Shown piece after piece: positions 6,234 through 7,368 of a stretch of DNA of 7,368 nucleotides. Every line of letters begins with the position of its first letter. Within the stretch, counting starts at the first letter, position 1. The stretch lies in assembly GCA_964607425.1 (NCBI GenBank), contig CAZSKQ010000151.1, forward strand, positions 1 through 7,368, written 5' to 3'. This DNA comes from IDS-8 sp964607425. Lineage in GTDB: Bacteria; Pseudomonadota; Gammaproteobacteria; Steroidobacterales; Woeseiaceae. A program made the position numbers and the translations under genes. The notes below the pieces were generated by a model. That model searched no databases. It was not told where the DNA came from and saw nothing but the letters and a program-made list of their open reading frames with translations.

Positions 6234-7260
6234 GGCGCGTGTACCAGGTAACGCCGTCACTGTCGGTGTGCGCTTCGATGCGGCCGCGGTTTTGCAGGTA
6301 GTTCAGGTGAGCGATCGACTCGCCGGTTGCCATGATGAGATTGTTGTCGTCAATCGTGCTATTGAAAAGCGCCGGGAAAGCATCGACGGCTCGCAGCGGT
6401 GTCCGGCACAGGTTTTCCAGCCGTTCGAGACCCGCGTGATGCTCGGCCGCCAGGGCGTCGATCCGGGCGTGCGCGCCGCGAAACGGCTTGCCATGCGCGG
6501 GCAGCACCACGATATCTTCGGGGAGTCTCGCTTTCAGGTCCGCGAGGGACTGCAGCCATTCCGCCAGCGGGTCCGCGGCGGGTTCCGTCGGATACACGCT
6601 GACGTTTGACGAAATCGTCGGTAATAGCTGGTCGCCTGCGATCATGAGGTTCGATTCGACCGACAGGAGGCAGGCATGTTCCGGCGAGTGGCCGCGACCG
6701 ACGATCACTTCCCATTCCCGGTCGCCGATCCGGAGGCGGTCGCCATCCTGCAGGCGCCGGTAGGATTCGGGCAGCGGCGATACGTAGCGGCCGAACATGC
6801 CGAACATCCGCTGGTAATGATCCACCGCGTCGGCGGGAAAGCCGGCCGCGCGGTAGAACCGGATGCCCGCTTCCGGCGCCGGTTTTCCGGTGTCGGCAAC
6901 GAGGATGCGGCAGAGCAGGTACTCCTCGCGCGTCATCCAGACCTCGACGTCGAAATGCGCCGCGAGCCAGCCGGCGCAGCCCGCATGATCGGGGTGCAGG
7001 TGTGTTGCAAGCACGCGAACCGCGGGCCGGCTCTGCATGGCGCCGGTGAATACGCCCTGCCACACGTCGCGCGTGACCTCGGTGTGCACGCCGGTATCGA
7101 CGATAGTCCAGCCGTCGCCGTCTTCCAGCAGCCACAGGTTGATGTGCCCCAGCGCGAACGGCAGCGGCATGCGCAGCCACAGGATGCCCGGCGCGACAGG
7201 CATTGTGTCGCCGGCTTCGGGTCGCCGGGTGAACTCGTAGCGGATATCCCCGTTAGTCAT
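6229..7260 (-). CDS. MBL-fold metallo-hydrolase (LACTB2/glyoxalase-II-like) with C-terminal winged-helix region
   Basis: A 343-residue metallo-beta-lactamase-fold enzyme, probably cytoplasmic since no signal peptide is seen. The fold starts with GHINLWLLEDGDGWTIVDTG (38-57). The metal ligands are all visible: HLHPDH (87-92), the histidine of GRGHSPEH (191), the aspartate of AGDQLL (210) and the histidine of LPAHG (256). This is a complete dinuclear site, so the protein should be active. The C-terminus AALFN-like stretch followed by ATGESIAHLNYLQNRGRI (311-328) fits the winged-helix tail of LACTB2-type hydrolases. Likely reaction is hydrolysis of a thioester, ester or related bond; the substrate is unknown. 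The ATG at 7260 is chosen because the longer frame from 7353 merely translates the REP-like repeats. No clear Shine-Dalgarno site precedes it. The gene is separated from the ABC operon by a repeat and a promoter, so a shared role is not indicated. Confidence 0.9.
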   Translation of the reverse strand: MTNGDIRYEFTRRPEAGDTMPVAPGILWLRMPLPFALGHINLWLLEDGDGWTIVDTGVHTEVTRDVWQGVFTGAMQSRPAVRVLATHLHPDHAGCAGWLAAHFDVEVWMTREEYLLCRILVADTGKPAPEAGIRFYRAAGFPADAVDHYQRMFGMFGRYVSPLPESYRRLQDGDRLRIGDREWEVIVGRGHSPEHACLLSVESNLMIAGDQLLPTISSNVSVYPTEPAADPLAEWLQSLADLKARLPEDIVVLPAHGKPFRGAHARIDALAAEHHAGLERLENLCRTPLRAVDAFPALFNSTIDDNNLIMATGESIAHLNYLQNRGRIEAHTDSDGVTWYTRL

Positions 7261-7272
7261 CCCGGCATCATA

Positions 7273-7307
7273 CGCGCGTAGGAGCCCGCCATGCGGGCGA
7301 CCGCCCG
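7273..7307 (+). repeat. REP-like palindromic repeat, copy 1 of a direct pair
   Basis: A 35-base unit identical to the one at 7334-7368. It has a GTAG head (7278-7281), then a perfect 6-bp stem GCCCGC/GCGGGC (7284-7289 with 7293-7298) and loop CAT. The second half can pair alternatively as CGGGCG with CGCCCG (7294-7299 with 7302-7307), so two exclusive hairpins are possible. The unit begins 12 bases upstream of the hydrolase ATG and would sit in its leader RNA. The head GTAGGAGC is shared with the inverted repeat at 6164-6233. Confidence 0.8.
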
Positions 7308-7333
7308 ACGGCCGGCAAACCCACGTTCTCACG

Positions 7334-7368
7334 CGCGCGTAGGAGCCCGCCATGCGGGCGACCGCCCG
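7334..7368 (+). repeat. REP-like palindromic repeat, copy 2, at the window edge
   Basis: Exact copy of 7273-7307, 61 bases further on in the same orientation, with the stem at 7345-7350 and 7354-7359. The match reaches the last base of the window, so the true unit may be longer and more copies may follow. The 26 bases between the copies (7308-7333) show no gene and no clear promoter. Confidence 0.78.

Noticed and set aside
7261..7353. 31-residue N-terminal extension of the MBL hydrolase from 7353
   Set aside because: It is encoded by the two REP-like repeats and lacks family similarity. ATG 7260 gives the expected N-terminus.
7273..7368. CRISPR array
   Set aside because: There are only two copies, each with internal palindromes and a GTAG head, and a 26-base gap. 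No cas genes are present, and a related palindrome occurs at 6164-6233, so a REP-type element fits better.

Overview
The window is GC-rich bacterial DNA in which every supported gene lies on the minus strand, read from right to left. The high GC content, the 1-4 base gene overlaps, the Gld-like ABC genes and the repeats headed by GTAGGAGC (a REP-type head common in Pseudomonas/Xanthomonadales-like genomes) suggest a gammaproteobacterium, probably near Xanthomonadales or Chromatiales. That placement is an inference; there is no rRNA or other marker gene here.

Right part (about 6160-7368): a gene for a metallo-beta-lactamase-fold hydrolase is bracketed by REP-like palindromes. Two identical tandem copies lie upstream of its start, and a large inverted pair lies at its 3' end, where the repeat supplies the stop codon. 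After a short AT-richer gap holding a good sigma-70-like promoter (6134-6162), a tight operon begins.

Left and centre (6094 down to 1): the operon encodes, in order, an ABC ATPase, a six-helix ABC-2 permease, a large GldG-like membrane-anchored periplasmic protein, a DUF4340 protein, a 5'-truncated HAD-family hydrolase, and the N-terminal 312 residues of a secreted M64-family (IgA-protease-like) metallopeptidase that runs off the left edge. All junctions overlap (GTGA, TGATG, GTGA, ATGA, ATGA), so the set looks translationally coupled. The first four genes form the known but poorly understood Gld-type ABC system found in many non-gliding bacteria. The ATPase and permease would form the inner-membrane engine, with the GldG-like and DUF4340 proteins extending into the periplasm. 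The secreted peptidase at the end of the same transcript suggests a link to the cell envelope.

The main anomaly is the HAD gene. Its motifs II-IV are well preserved, but the frame starts abruptly at the DUF4340 stop codon. It lacks the motif-I nucleophile aspartate and has no in-frame ATG. No CRISPR array, tRNA, rRNA or insertion sequence was seen, and the Gld-type cassette itself is a known arrangement. The less explained points are the truncated HAD, the attached M64 gene and the REP arrangement around the hydrolase gene.
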